The notes under the pieces: generated by a model
What the model saw: only the letters and a program-made list of their open reading frames with translations
The model's database searches: none
What the model was told of the DNA's origin: nothing
Part shown: in pieces, positions 1-6,297 of the stretch
Numbering within the stretch: the stretch's first letter is position 1
Layout: each line of letters begins with the position of its first letter
Translations under genes and position numbers: made by a program
Assembly (NCBI GenBank): GCA_002292945.1
Contig: DBCG01000085.1
Coordinates: forward strand, 31,409-40,004
DNA length: 8,596 bases
Direction of reading: 5' to 3'
DNA from: Proteobacteria bacterium UBA964
GTDB taxonomy: Bacteria; Pseudomonadota; Gammaproteobacteria; Steroidobacterales; Steroidobacteraceae

Positions 1-230
1 CGCATGATGGAGAGCGGCCGGCGCATCGGGATGTCGTCGTCCACCGTCAGGTGCACGAAACTGCCGGGTTGCGCACGTGCGGCGCAGCGCGGCGCCTCGA
101 TGCGCAGCACGTATTGTTCGGCCTGGAATGCATGCTGGCCGAGCACGCGGCCGTCCTCCAAGCAGATGCTGCCACGGTGCGCTGGATGGGCCGCTGTCGG
201 CGTGCCGCTGTGATCGATCTGTCCGTTCAA
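1..230 (-). CDS. PyrK-like dihydroorotate dehydrogenase electron transfer subunit, N-terminal part (truncated by window edge)
   Basis: Only the first 76 codons lie in the window; the gene runs off the left edge. Visible is the start of a ferredoxin-NADP+ reductase-type FAD-binding barrel: a strand around residues 38-46 (EQYVLRIEA), the turn PGSFVHL at 55-61, and the flavin-binding R-P-x-S motif at 71-74 (RPLS). In this family the Arg and Ser of that motif contact FAD. The pattern PGSFVHL...MRRPLSIM is what I expect of PyrK, which passes electrons from the class 1B dihydroorotate dehydrogenase to NAD+ through FAD and a 2Fe-2S cluster. The cysteine-rich C-terminus that would confirm this is outside the window. 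The start is TTG; no ATG lies upstream in frame, and a strong AGGAGGT sits just before it. It begins 10 bases after pyrB, which supports a pyrimidine role. The alternative is another FNR-fold reductase. Confidence 0.72.
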   Translation of the reverse strand, partial: MNGQIDHSGTPTAAHPAHRGSICLEDGRVLGQHAFQAEQYVLRIEAPRCAARAQPGSFVHLTVDDDIPMRRPLSIM

Positions 231-233
231 GAG

Positions 234-240
234 ACCTCCT
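234..240 (-). promoter_or_regulatory. Ribosome binding site of the PyrK-like gene
   Basis: Read on the minus strand this is AGGAGGT, a near-perfect Shine-Dalgarno, followed by CTC and then the TTG start. Spacing from the GGAGG core to TTG is 4 bases, which is short. No ATG or GTG is available nearby in frame, so this site is the main argument for a TTG start. It begins directly after the pyrB stop codon. Confidence 0.7.
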
Positions 241-1191
241 TCAACTGCCGAGCACGGCTTCGAGCACGGCCATGCGCACGGCGACACCGTTGCGCACCTG
301 GTCGCGGATCACCGATTGCGGGCCGTCGGCGACCTCGGAGGCGATCTCGACGCCGCGGTTCATGGGTCCGGGATGCATGACCAAGGCATCCGGCCGCGCC
401 TTGCGCAGCCGCTCCCGGGTCAGGCCCCAGTGCGCGAAATAATCCTCTGCACCGGGGATCGCGGCCTCGACCATGCGCTCTTTCTGGATGCGCAGCATCA
501 TCACGACATCGCAGTCCGCGATGCCAGACTCGAGCGCGTGGTGGCGTGAGCAACCCGGGAACTCCCCGGCATCGGGCATCAGCCCTGCGGGCGCGACCAA
601 GCGGACATCGCCCGCACCCAGCGCCGCGAACGCCTGCCAAGACGAGCGCGCCACGCGCGAGTGACGCACATCGCCGACGATCGCGATGGACAGATCCTCG
701 ATGCGGCCTTTTCTTTGCAGCACGGTGAACGCATCGAGCAGTCCCTGCGTCGGATGCGTGACGCTGCCCGCGCCGCCGGAGAGCACGCTCACATGCGGGG
801 CCACATGGGTCGCGACCAGATCGGGCACCGTGGCATCTGCGTCGCGCAGCACGAAAGCATCGACATGCATGGACTCGAGCGTGGCGACCGTGTCGAGCAC
901 GCTCTCGCCCTTCAGTCGCGAGGAAAGCTGCACCTCGATCACGGCGACCTCGGCGCCGATGCGGCGCGCGGCGAGTTCGAAGGACACGCGGGTCCGTGTC
1001 GAGGGCTCGGCGAACATCACGGCGACGGTCCGGCCGGCGAGCGCCGTGCCGCGGGCGGCCGTTGCCCCGAGCGGTCGCGACCAGTGCACGGCACGCTCGA
1101 GCAAACGCTCGATGAGCGCCCTCGGCAGCCCTTCGAGGGTGAGCAGGTGACGCAGTGAACCGTCGTTTCGCAGTTGCGGGATCGCGGACAT
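241..1191 (-). CDS. pyrB: Aspartate carbamoyltransferase catalytic subunit
   Basis: PyrB condenses carbamoyl phosphate with L-aspartate to N-carbamoyl-aspartate, the committed cytosolic step of pyrimidine synthesis. The 316 residues show the whole family pattern: the carbamoyl-phosphate motif STRTR at 64-68, the loop S-S-R-L-K-G-E-S (90-97) carrying the active-site Lys94, HPTQ at 146-149 followed by GLLD, a Rossmann-like aspartate domain beginning near 168, the MMLRIQKERM segment (231-240), and HPGPMNRGVEI at 273-283. The length is close to E. coli PyrB. The N-terminus lacks the longer extension of pseudomonad ATCase that docks an inactive DHOase-like partner, and no pyrI or pyrR is seen beside it. 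The start is 3 bases after the ruvX stop, with AAGGAGA upstream. Translation is probably linked to ruvX. Confidence 0.97.
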   Translation of the reverse strand: MSAIPQLRNDGSLRHLLTLEGLPRALIERLLERAVHWSRPLGATAARGTALAGRTVAVMFAEPSTRTRVSFELAARRIGAEVAVIEVQLSSRLKGESVLDTVATLESMHVDAFVLRDADATVPDLVATHVAPHVSVLSGGAGSVTHPTQGLLDAFTVLQRKGRIEDLSIAIVGDVRHSRVARSSWQAFAALGAGDVRLVAPAGLMPDAGEFPGCSRHHALESGIADCDVVMMLRIQKERMVEAAIPGAEDYFAHWGLTRERLRKARPDALVMHPGPMNRGVEIASEVADGPQSVIRDQVRNGVAVRMAVLEAVLGS

Positions 1192-1194
1192 CGG

Positions 1195-1674
1195 TCAGTG
1201 GTCTCCTTCGCCGTCCAGCCAGCGCTCGAGGATCACGGCGGCGGAGAGGCTGTCGATCTCTGCCTTCGATATACGCCGCCGCAGTCCGGCCGCACGCTGC
1301 TCGCGTAGCCGCTGCGCCGCCTCCATCGAGGAATAGCGCTCATCGACCGTGTGCAGCGGCAGCGACCGCCGCTCCGCGAGCAGTGCCGCAAAACCTCGTG
1401 CGCGCGCCGCGAGCGGATGCTCGCTGCCGTCGACATTATAGGGGCAGCCGACCACCCACCGCGCCGCGCCGAGTTCGCTGCCGAGCCGCAGGAGTGCCAC
1501 GAGTTCCGTTTCCCCCGGGCCCTTGTCACCCACGACCGTGAGTGCAGCCAGTGGCCGTGGTGTCCGCGTCAGCGTGTCGGCGACCGCCACGCCGATGCGG
1601 CGCAGGCCGAAATCGAGAGCGACGACGATCTCAGGCCGGATGGGCGTGGTCGCCTCAGGCATGCCCGGCGACAT
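1195..1674 (-). CDS. ruvX: RuvX/YqgF family RNase H-like nuclease (pre-16S rRNA maturation)
   Basis: The 159 residues carry the RuvX/YqgF pattern of an RNase H-like fold: ALDFGLRRIGVAVAD at 19-33 with the first acidic residue Asp21, the GCPYNVDG segment at 76-83, V-D-E-R-Y-S-S at 110-116 with a second acidic pair, and the last catalytic-type Asp at 141 in IDSLSAAVILE. In E. coli YqgF trims the 5' end of pre-16S rRNA; some homologues also cut Holliday junctions, so the family name is mixed. The first ATG (1674) overlaps yqgE by 20 bases. A second ATG four codons in (1662) would reduce the overlap to 8 bases, and neither has a clear Shine-Dalgarno, so the exact start is open. The yqgE-ruvX-pyrB order matches Pseudomonas, except that pyrR is missing. 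Confidence 0.95.
   Translation of the reverse strand: MSPGMPEATTPIRPEIVVALDFGLRRIGVAVADTLTRTPRPLAALTVVGDKGPGETELVALLRLGSELGAARWVVGCPYNVDGSEHPLAARARGFAALLAERRSLPLHTVDERYSSMEAAQRLREQRAAGLRRRISKAEIDSLSAAVILERWLDGEGDH
1202..1208 (-). promoter_or_regulatory. Ribosome binding site of pyrB
   Basis: AAGGAGA on the minus strand, lying inside the last codons of ruvX. It is 10 to 11 bases from the pyrB ATG, a little longer than ideal. It supports the ATG at 1191 as the start and fits translational coupling with ruvX. Confidence 0.55.
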
Positions 1675-2221
1675 GGCTCACACGGCCGACATCGACGCCG
1701 AGCCGTCGCCAGACGGCGTGCCAACGGTCCTCGAAAGGCGTGGCGAACAGGATCTGATCGTCGATCGGCAACGAGAACCAGGCATTGTCGTGCAGCTCAC
1801 GTTCCAGTTGACCGGCCTCCCAGCCTGCGTAGCCGAGCGCGATGAAGGCGTCGCTCGGGCCGGCGCCCCGGGCCATCGCGGCGAGCACGTCCCGCGAGGT
1901 CGTGACTTGTACGCCTTCCGAGATGCGATGGGATGAGTCCCAGTCGCCGCCCGGACGGTGGACCACGAAGCCACGGTCGCGGTTCACAGGACCACCGCGC
2001 AGCACCGATGGTGCGCCGAGCTCCGGGTGCGCCGCTTCCAGACGCATCTGCTCGAAGACCTCGCCGAGGGTCATCGGCAGAGGCTTGTTGATGATGATGC
2101 CGAGGGCGCCTTTTTCGGCGCTGTGCTCGCAGACCAAGGTCACCGATTGCGCGAAATCGGGGTCGTCGAGCGAGGGCATCGCGACGAGCAGGTGGTTCGA
2201 GAGGCTGGAACCCGCGGCCAT
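1655..2221 (-). CDS. yqgE: YqgE/AlgH family protein (UPF0301)
   Basis: The 188-residue product fits the UPF0301 family, including LSNHLLVAMPSL (7-18), the segment DPDFAQSVTLVCEH (20-33), GALGIIINKPL (38-48), the RGGPVNRDRGFVVH stretch (75-88) and the C-terminal ALGYAGWEAGQLE (128-140). Biochemical function is unknown. The Pseudomonas homologue AlgH was first linked to alginate control, and the gene is usually kept next to ruvX, as here. The frame stays open upstream into tonB, but family similarity begins at the ATG at 2221, so I start there. No Shine-Dalgarno precedes this ATG; instead CATACT lies exactly 6 bases upstream (see the promoter entry). The 3' end overlaps ruvX by 20 bases. Confidence 0.94.
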   Translation of the reverse strand: MAAGSSLSNHLLVAMPSLDDPDFAQSVTLVCEHSAEKGALGIIINKPLPMTLGEVFEQMRLEAAHPELGAPSVLRGGPVNRDRGFVVHRPGGDWDSSHRISEGVQVTTSRDVLAAMARGAGPSDAFIALGYAGWEAGQLERELHDNAWFSLPIDDQILFATPFEDRWHAVWRRLGVDVGRVSHVAGHA

Positions 2222-2227
2222 CGGCGA

Positions 2228-2233
2228 AGTATG
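2228..2233 (-). promoter_or_regulatory. Possible -10 element for a leaderless yqgE transcript
   Basis: In the 16-base gap after tonB the minus strand reads CATACT (4 of 6 matches to TATAAT), then TCGCCG, then the yqgE ATG. A transcript from it would begin at or next to the A of ATG. The -35 region at 17 to 18 bases is poor (CTGGCG at best, 3 of 6), so this is a weak call based mainly on position and the lack of a ribosome binding site. Confidence 0.25.
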
Positions 2234-2237
2234 AGGT

Positions 2238-3143
2238 TCAGCGACCGTCGCCGCCAGTCTCGAAGCGCCATTCGTAGGCGAAACGGACGCTCGGTGCGGC
2301 CTCCGCCAGTGCTTCGGGGAAGGGTGGGAACGGCGCGGCCATGCGCAGGATCTGCAGCGCCGCCTGGTCGAGCGCCGGGTTGCCGCTGCTGCGCCGCAGC
2401 TTGGCGGTGGCGAGCCGTCCGTCGGCGAGCACTTCGATCTCGAGCACCGGCGGCTGGTCGCGACCGGTGACGAGTTGGTGGGGGAAGTTGAGGGTGCCCA
2501 GCCGCTCGACCTTGCGCCGCCAAGCATCGAGCCAAGGCGCGATCACCGCCGCGCTCGCGTCAGGCGCCAGCCGCTCGCCCTCGGCCGCCAACGGTCCGGT
2601 CAACTGCGCGCGATCGACCCGGTCTTCGCCGCCGCGCTCGGTGAGCGGTGTCGCAGGCGAGGTGGAGCGCTCCGGTCGATCCTTGCCGGGTGCGAGGGGT
2701 TGGGGGGCGACCGGTCCGGCGTAGAGCACGGTGATGCGTGGCACCCGCGTCGCGAGCACAGAGGGCGGGATCGAGCGTCCGTCGGGATCGGACACACCTG
2801 GATCGAGCGGACCTTCATCGGTGAGCGGCCGGGGCGCCACGCCTCGTGGAGTCGACTTCGGTACGCGATCAGTGGTGGTGCCGCGCCCTTGTCGATCGAC
2901 TTCGGCGATGTACGCGGCCTCGCCGCTGCGCGGTTCATCGAGAGTGTCGACCACGAGCTGGACATCGAGCGTCGGTGCCATGCCCTGTGATGCCTGGGGG
3001 CGGCCAAAGGTGATGCCGAGGATCAGGATGCCGTGCAGCAGCAGTGCGATGAAGAGGGTGGTGGCGAGCCGGTCGCGCTCCGGCGGGGTGTCGGCCGCCG
3101 TCACGGCATCCGCGGCGGCCGTTGCAGCCGGCAGGCCGCTCAT
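2238..3143 (-). CDS. TonB-family energy transducer (TonB3-like by synteny)
   Basis: A 301-residue protein with TonB architecture: a short cytosolic N-terminus, one signal-anchor helix at about 27-46, a long charged and proline-containing periplasmic linker (about 50-195), and a C-terminal TonB domain (about 205-297) with TLNFPHQ, VLADGRLATAKLRRSSGNPALDQAA and AAPFPPFPEAL. The membrane helix keeps a histidine (His37, in LLLHGIL) at the place of E. coli TonB His20, which is needed for coupling to ExbB/ExbD; the serine four residues earlier in E. coli is Ala33 here. The linker lacks the regular Pro-Glu/Pro-Lys repeats of classical TonB. No exbB or exbD is nearby, so it would rely on a motor encoded elsewhere. 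The place between gshB and algH matches Pseudomonas aeruginosa TonB3, which is needed for normal twitching motility; a similar role here is inference. The start overlaps the gshB stop (ATGA). Confidence 0.88.
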   Translation of the reverse strand: MSGLPAATAAADAVTAADTPPERDRLATTLFIALLLHGILILGITFGRPQASQGMAPTLDVQLVVDTLDEPRSGEAAYIAEVDRQGRGTTTDRVPKSTPRGVAPRPLTDEGPLDPGVSDPDGRSIPPSVLATRVPRITVLYAGPVAPQPLAPGKDRPERSTSPATPLTERGGEDRVDRAQLTGPLAAEGERLAPDASAAVIAPWLDAWRRKVERLGTLNFPHQLVTGRDQPPVLEIEVLADGRLATAKLRRSSGNPALDQAALQILRMAAPFPPFPEALAEAAPSVRFAYEWRFETGGDGR

Positions 3144-4105
3144 GCTCGGGCGTCGATACGCCGTTCGACCGCACCGATGAAGAGCGCGCCGATGTCTAGG
3201 CCGAACTGCTTGTCGAGTTCGCGCGCGCCGGTCGGGCTCGTGACATTGATCTCGGTGACGAAGCCGCCGATGACATCGAGACCGACGAACAGCATGCCTT
3301 GCTCGGCGAGGCGCGGACCGATCTGTGCCGCGAGGAAGCGGTCGCGCTCATCCAGCGGGCGACCGATGCCGGTCGCGCCGGCCGCGAGGTTGCCGCGGTT
3401 GTCGTCGCCGCTCGGGATGCGTGCGAGCGCGTAGGGCACAGGCTCACCGTCCACCACCAGCACACGCGCATCGCCGGTGACCGCGATCTCGGGCAGATAG
3501 CGCTGCACGATGGCGTAGCGCGACCCGTAGTCCGTGAGCGTCTCGAGGATGACGGCGGTGTTCTTGTCACCGTGCTCGACCACGAAGATCGAGCGGCCGC
3601 CCATCCCATGCAAGGGCTTCGCCACGGCCTTGCCGTGCTCGGCGACGAAGGCGTGCATGTCGGCCATGTCGCGGGTCACCAGTGTCGGCGCGCAGCACTG
3701 CGGGAACCAGGCGGTGTAGACCTTCTCGTTCATGTCGCGCAGGCCGCGGGGTCGGTTGACCACCAGCGCGCCTTGGTCTTCAGCGCGTTCGAGGATGTAA
3801 GTCGCGTAGATGTACTCGGTGTCGAAGGGCGGATCCTTGCGCATCAGGATCGCGTCGAAGTCGCCGAGCCGTGCGGTCTTCCGACCCTCGAGCGAGAACC
3901 AGCGCACCGGATCGTCGAACACGGTAAGGGGGCGTGCATGACCGCAGGCGACGCCATCGCGCAGGAACAGGTCGCCCATCTCGAGATAATGCAGCTCGAA
4001 GCCGCGGCGCTGCGCGGCGAGCAGCATCGCAAGCGTGGTGTCCTTGGCGGTCTTGATGTCGGTGATGGGATCCATCACCACGGCGAGGGTTCTACGGGCG
4101 CTCAT
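3140..4105 (-). CDS. gshB: Glutathione synthetase
   Basis: GshB joins gamma-glutamyl-cysteine and glycine using ATP, the second step of glutathione synthesis in the cytosol. The 321 residues match the bacterial ATP-grasp enzyme in length and motifs: VVMDPI near the start (9-14), MRKDPPFDTEYI (88-99), the nucleotide loop KPLHGMGG (163-170), the R-I-P-S-G-D-D-N-R-G-N-L segment (229-240) and the metal/ATP site GLDVIGGFVTEIN (275-287) followed by SPTG. The frame is open for 29 further codons upstream, but those cross into rsmE and have no family similarity; the ATG at 4105 gives the family N-terminus. No Shine-Dalgarno is present, and a -10-like TACACT lies 6 bases before the ATG, so it may be translated from a leaderless message. 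tonB follows with a 4-base overlap. Confidence 0.97.
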   Translation of the reverse strand: MSARRTLAVVMDPITDIKTAKDTTLAMLLAAQRRGFELHYLEMGDLFLRDGVACGHARPLTVFDDPVRWFSLEGRKTARLGDFDAILMRKDPPFDTEYIYATYILERAEDQGALVVNRPRGLRDMNEKVYTAWFPQCCAPTLVTRDMADMHAFVAEHGKAVAKPLHGMGGRSIFVVEHGDKNTAVILETLTDYGSRYAIVQRYLPEIAVTGDARVLVVDGEPVPYALARIPSGDDNRGNLAAGATGIGRPLDERDRFLAAQIGPRLAEQGMLFVGLDVIGGFVTEINVTSPTGARELDKQFGLDIGALFIGAVERRIDARA

Positions 4106-4111
4106 GGGGCG

Positions 4112-4141
4112 AGTGTAATCCGCGCCGGTGCCTTCCGTCAG
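4112..4141 (-). promoter_or_regulatory. Candidate sigma70-type promoter of gshB (leaderless)
   Basis: In the 46-base rsmE-gshB gap the minus strand carries CTGACG (4141-4136, 4 of 6 to TTGACA), an 18-base spacer, and TACACT (4117-4112, 4 of 6 to TATAAT). Six bases (CGCCCC) separate TACACT from the gshB ATG, so transcription would start at about the A of the ATG. This is the largest non-coding gap in the run and could be an internal promoter. Both hexamers are imperfect. Confidence 0.38.
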
Positions 4142-4158
4142 TCGCATGCCGTCAGTCG
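4135..4158 (-). repeat. 10-bp direct repeat between rsmE and gshB
   Basis: On the plus strand CCGTCAGTCG occurs at 4135-4144 and again, without mismatch, at 4149-4158, separated by CATG and giving a 14-base period. The second copy includes the rsmE stop codon, and the first contains the candidate -35 of gshB. A palindromic GCATGC straddles the join. It may be a tandem slip or a regulator site; nothing identifies a bound protein. Confidence 0.5.
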
Positions 4159-4910
4159 GCGAGATCCCCGGCCACCGCCTGCAGTACCGCAAGCGCCGCG
4201 GGTCCGGCGGTCTCGGTGCGTAACACCCGTGGTCCGAGCCGCATCGGTTGGAAGCCGAAGCGAGCGGCTTGCGCGAGTTCGGCGTCGGTGAGCCCGCCCT
4301 CCGGTCCGATCAAGAGCGCGATCGCGACGGGTCCGGATGGCGGCGCGACGACGGCCTGCGCTGCGGCGACCAGCGGTTGGGCCGCCGCCGGCTCCAACAG
4401 CCAGCGCAGCGGTGTGGCGGCGATCGCTCCGCAGGCTGCCGCCAGGTCGAGCGGTGTGGTGACCTCAGGGACGCGGTTGCGACCGCACTGCTCGCAGGCC
4501 GACTGCGCGACCGCCTGCCAATGCGCCGACCGCCGCTCGGCGCGTGCACCTTCGAGCTGCACCACGCTGCGTTCCGTCGCCACCGGGATGATCCGGGCGA
4601 CGCCGAGTTCGGTCGCCTTCTGCACCAACTGGTCCATGCGTTCGCCGCGCGCGATGCCCTGCAACAGCGTCACTTGCAGGCGCGACTCGCGATCGACCGC
4701 CGAAAAGGCACCGACCCGGACCTGTGCGCTGCGGCGGTCCGCGGTGACGAGGTTCGCGGCCCATTCGCCGCCCCGTCCGTCGAACAGCGTGAGCGGTGCA
4801 CCGGGACGCAGGCGCAGCACCGAGACCACATGCTGCGCGGCCGCTGCGGGCAGGGCGATCTCGGCGGCCTGCTCTAGCGGGCCGGCGACGAACAGCCGCG
4901 GGGCTCTCAT
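4152..4910 (-). CDS. rsmE: 16S rRNA (uracil-1498-N3)-methyltransferase
   Basis: RsmE uses S-adenosylmethionine to methylate N3 of U1498 in 16S rRNA on the 30S subunit. The 252-residue product has the family layout: an N-terminal PUA-like RNA-binding part (about 1-72) starting MRAPRLFV and including HVVSVLRLRPG (27-37), then a SPOUT knotted domain with LLQGIARGERMDQLVQKATELGV (82-104), PVATERS (109-115), the SAM-site loop LLIGPEGGLTDAE (199-211) and the knot motif LGPRVLRTETA (225-235). The frame stays open far upstream inside bioA, but the ATG at 4910 gives the family N-terminus and overlaps the bioA stop (ATGA), implying translational coupling. gshB starts 46 bases beyond its stop. Confidence 0.96.
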   Translation of the reverse strand: MRAPRLFVAGPLEQAAEIALPAAAAQHVVSVLRLRPGAPLTLFDGRGGEWAANLVTADRRSAQVRVGAFSAVDRESRLQVTLLQGIARGERMDQLVQKATELGVARIIPVATERSVVQLEGARAERRSAHWQAVAQSACEQCGRNRVPEVTTPLDLAAACGAIAATPLRWLLEPAAAQPLVAAAQAVVAPPSGPVAIALLIGPEGGLTDAELAQAARFGFQPMRLGPRVLRTETAGPAALAVLQAVAGDLAD

Positions 4911-6283
4911 GCGCCACCCGGCAACGCCGCCACGGCGAGATCCAAGCCCTCGCGCGCCACGGCGGCCATCAGCTCGAGTTCCGCCGAGTTGGTGCAATAG
5001 GGCGGCATGAAGTAGATGACGTTGCCGAGCGGTCGCAGCAGCACGCCGCGTCCGAGCGCGTGGCGATGGATGTGCAGATGCCGACGCTCGCGCCATGGGT
5101 AATGCTCCCGCGTCGCGCGGTCGCGCACGAACTCGACCGCCACGATGGTGCCGCATCGACGCACCTCCGCCACCTGCGGGTGCTGGTCGAACGCGGCGTG
5201 CACCGCAGCGCCGAGGTCGGTGGCGAGCCGCATGCGTGCCGCGGTCGCTCCCGGTTCGGCGAACAATGCGAGCGAGGCGAGCGCCGCGGCACAGCCGAGC
5301 GGATTGCCGGCATAGCTGTGCGAGTGCAGGAAGGCGTTGAGTTTGTGATGGTCGTCGTAGAAGGCTTGGTAGATCGGCTCGCGTGTCAGCACCACCGACA
5401 TCGGCAGGTAGCCGGCGGTCAGGCCCTTCGAGAGGCAAAGAAAATCCGGGGTGACGTCCGCCTGTTCGCAGGCGAACAGCGGCCCGGTGCGCCCGAAGCC
5501 GACCGCGATCTCATCGGCGATCAGGTGTACGCCATGGCGGTCGCAGGCGGCGCGCGCCCTGCGCAGGTAATCGGGGTGGTACATGCGCATGCTGCCGGCG
5601 CATTGCACCAACGGCTCGAGGATCAGCGCCGAGATCTCCTCGGCCTGCGCGGCGAGCGTCGCTTCGAGCGCCTCGGCTGCGCGTGCCGCAGCGGTGGCGG
5701 CATCGACGCCGGGCCCGGCTGCCCAAGGGTCGGGCGAGGGGACGGTGATGACATCCATGAGCAACGGCCGGTAGATGGCTTTGTACAGCTCGACATTGCC
5801 GACCGCGAGCGCGCCCAGCGTCTCTCCGTGGTAGCTGTTGGACAGCGTGACGAAGCGCGTCTTGCGTGGACGGCCGGCATTGCGCCAACTGTGGAAGCTC
5901 ATCTTCACCGCCACCTCGATGGCGGCCGAACCGCTGTCGGCGAAGTAGCAGCGCGTGAGCCCGGGCGGGGCGAGCGCGACCAGCTGCGCTGCCAGACGCG
6001 CCGCCGGTCCGTGGGTGAAGCCGGCGAACATCGCGTGCGGCAGGTCATCGAGTTGCGCTTGCATCGCTGCATTGATGCCGGGGTGGGCGTGTCCCCAAAG
6101 GTTGACCCACCAGGAGCTGATGGCATCGAGGTAGCGATGGCCGTCGTAGTCCTCGAGCCACGCGCCGCGTCCGCTGCGCAGCGGCACCAACGGCATCTCG
6201 CGCTCGTGGTCCTTCATCTGCGTGCAGGGGTGCCAGACATGCTCGAGATCGAGGGCGCGGATTTCGGCGTTGGTGGGCGGCAT
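4907..6283 (-). CDS. bioA: Adenosylmethionine-8-amino-7-oxononanoate aminotransferase (DAPA synthase)
   Basis: BioA is a PLP-dependent class III aminotransferase that turns 7-keto-8-aminopelargonate into 7,8-diaminopelargonate in biotin synthesis. With 458 residues it shows VWHPCTQM (16-23), SSWWVNLWGHAHP (57-69), the phosphate-binding DSGSAAIE (116-123), YHG (151-153), the PLP-ring Asp257 in IADEI, GFGRTG (262-267, Arg265 at the place of E. coli Arg253), the Schiff-base Lys286 in CLSKGLTAG, and LRPLGNVIYFMPPY with Arg417 at the place of E. coli Arg391. Cys20 replaces E. coli Tyr17, and SHS (321-323) replaces Gly-Pro-Thr near the PLP phosphate, so the amino donor should not be assumed to be SAM. 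I prefer the ATG at 6283. An ATG 11 codons upstream (6316) would leave only 8 bases to ampD and adds a segment without family similarity. No other bio gene is in view. Confidence 0.95.
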   Translation of the reverse strand: MPPTNAEIRALDLEHVWHPCTQMKDHEREMPLVPLRSGRGAWLEDYDGHRYLDAISSWWVNLWGHAHPGINAAMQAQLDDLPHAMFAGFTHGPAARLAAQLVALAPPGLTRCYFADSGSAAIEVAVKMSFHSWRNAGRPRKTRFVTLSNSYHGETLGALAVGNVELYKAIYRPLLMDVITVPSPDPWAAGPGVDAATAAARAAEALEATLAAQAEEISALILEPLVQCAGSMRMYHPDYLRRARAACDRHGVHLIADEIAVGFGRTGPLFACEQADVTPDFLCLSKGLTAGYLPMSVVLTREPIYQAFYDDHHKLNAFLHSHSYAGNPLGCAAALASLALFAEPGATAARMRLATDLGAAVHAAFDQHPQVAEVRRCGTIVAVEFVRDRATREHYPWRERRHLHIHRHALGRGVLLRPLGNVIYFMPPYCTNSAELELMAAVAREGLDLAVAALPGGA

Positions 6284-6289
6284 GCCGCC

Positions 6290-6295
6290 ATTTTG
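6290..6295 (-). promoter_or_regulatory. Possible -10 element of bioA
   Basis: The minus strand reads CAAAAT (4 of 6 to TATAAT), then GGCGGC, then the ATG at 6283. This is the same 6-base distance seen before gshB and yqgE, and again no Shine-Dalgarno is present. The -35 region is weak (CTGATG at 18 bases). If real, bioA would be leaderless from 6283 and the dyad at 6298-6323 would cover the -10/-35 interval. Confidence 0.25.
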
Positions 6296-6297
6296 GC

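Noticed and set aside
2222..2527. N-terminal extension of the yqgE frame into tonB
   Set aside because: Ser/Arg/Pro-rich shadow of tonB; family similarity begins at the ATG at 2221.
4911..5438. Long N-terminal extension of the rsmE frame into bioA
   Set aside because: RsmE similarity starts at the ATG at 4910, which forms an ATGA overlap with the bioA stop. The extension is a shadow of bioA.
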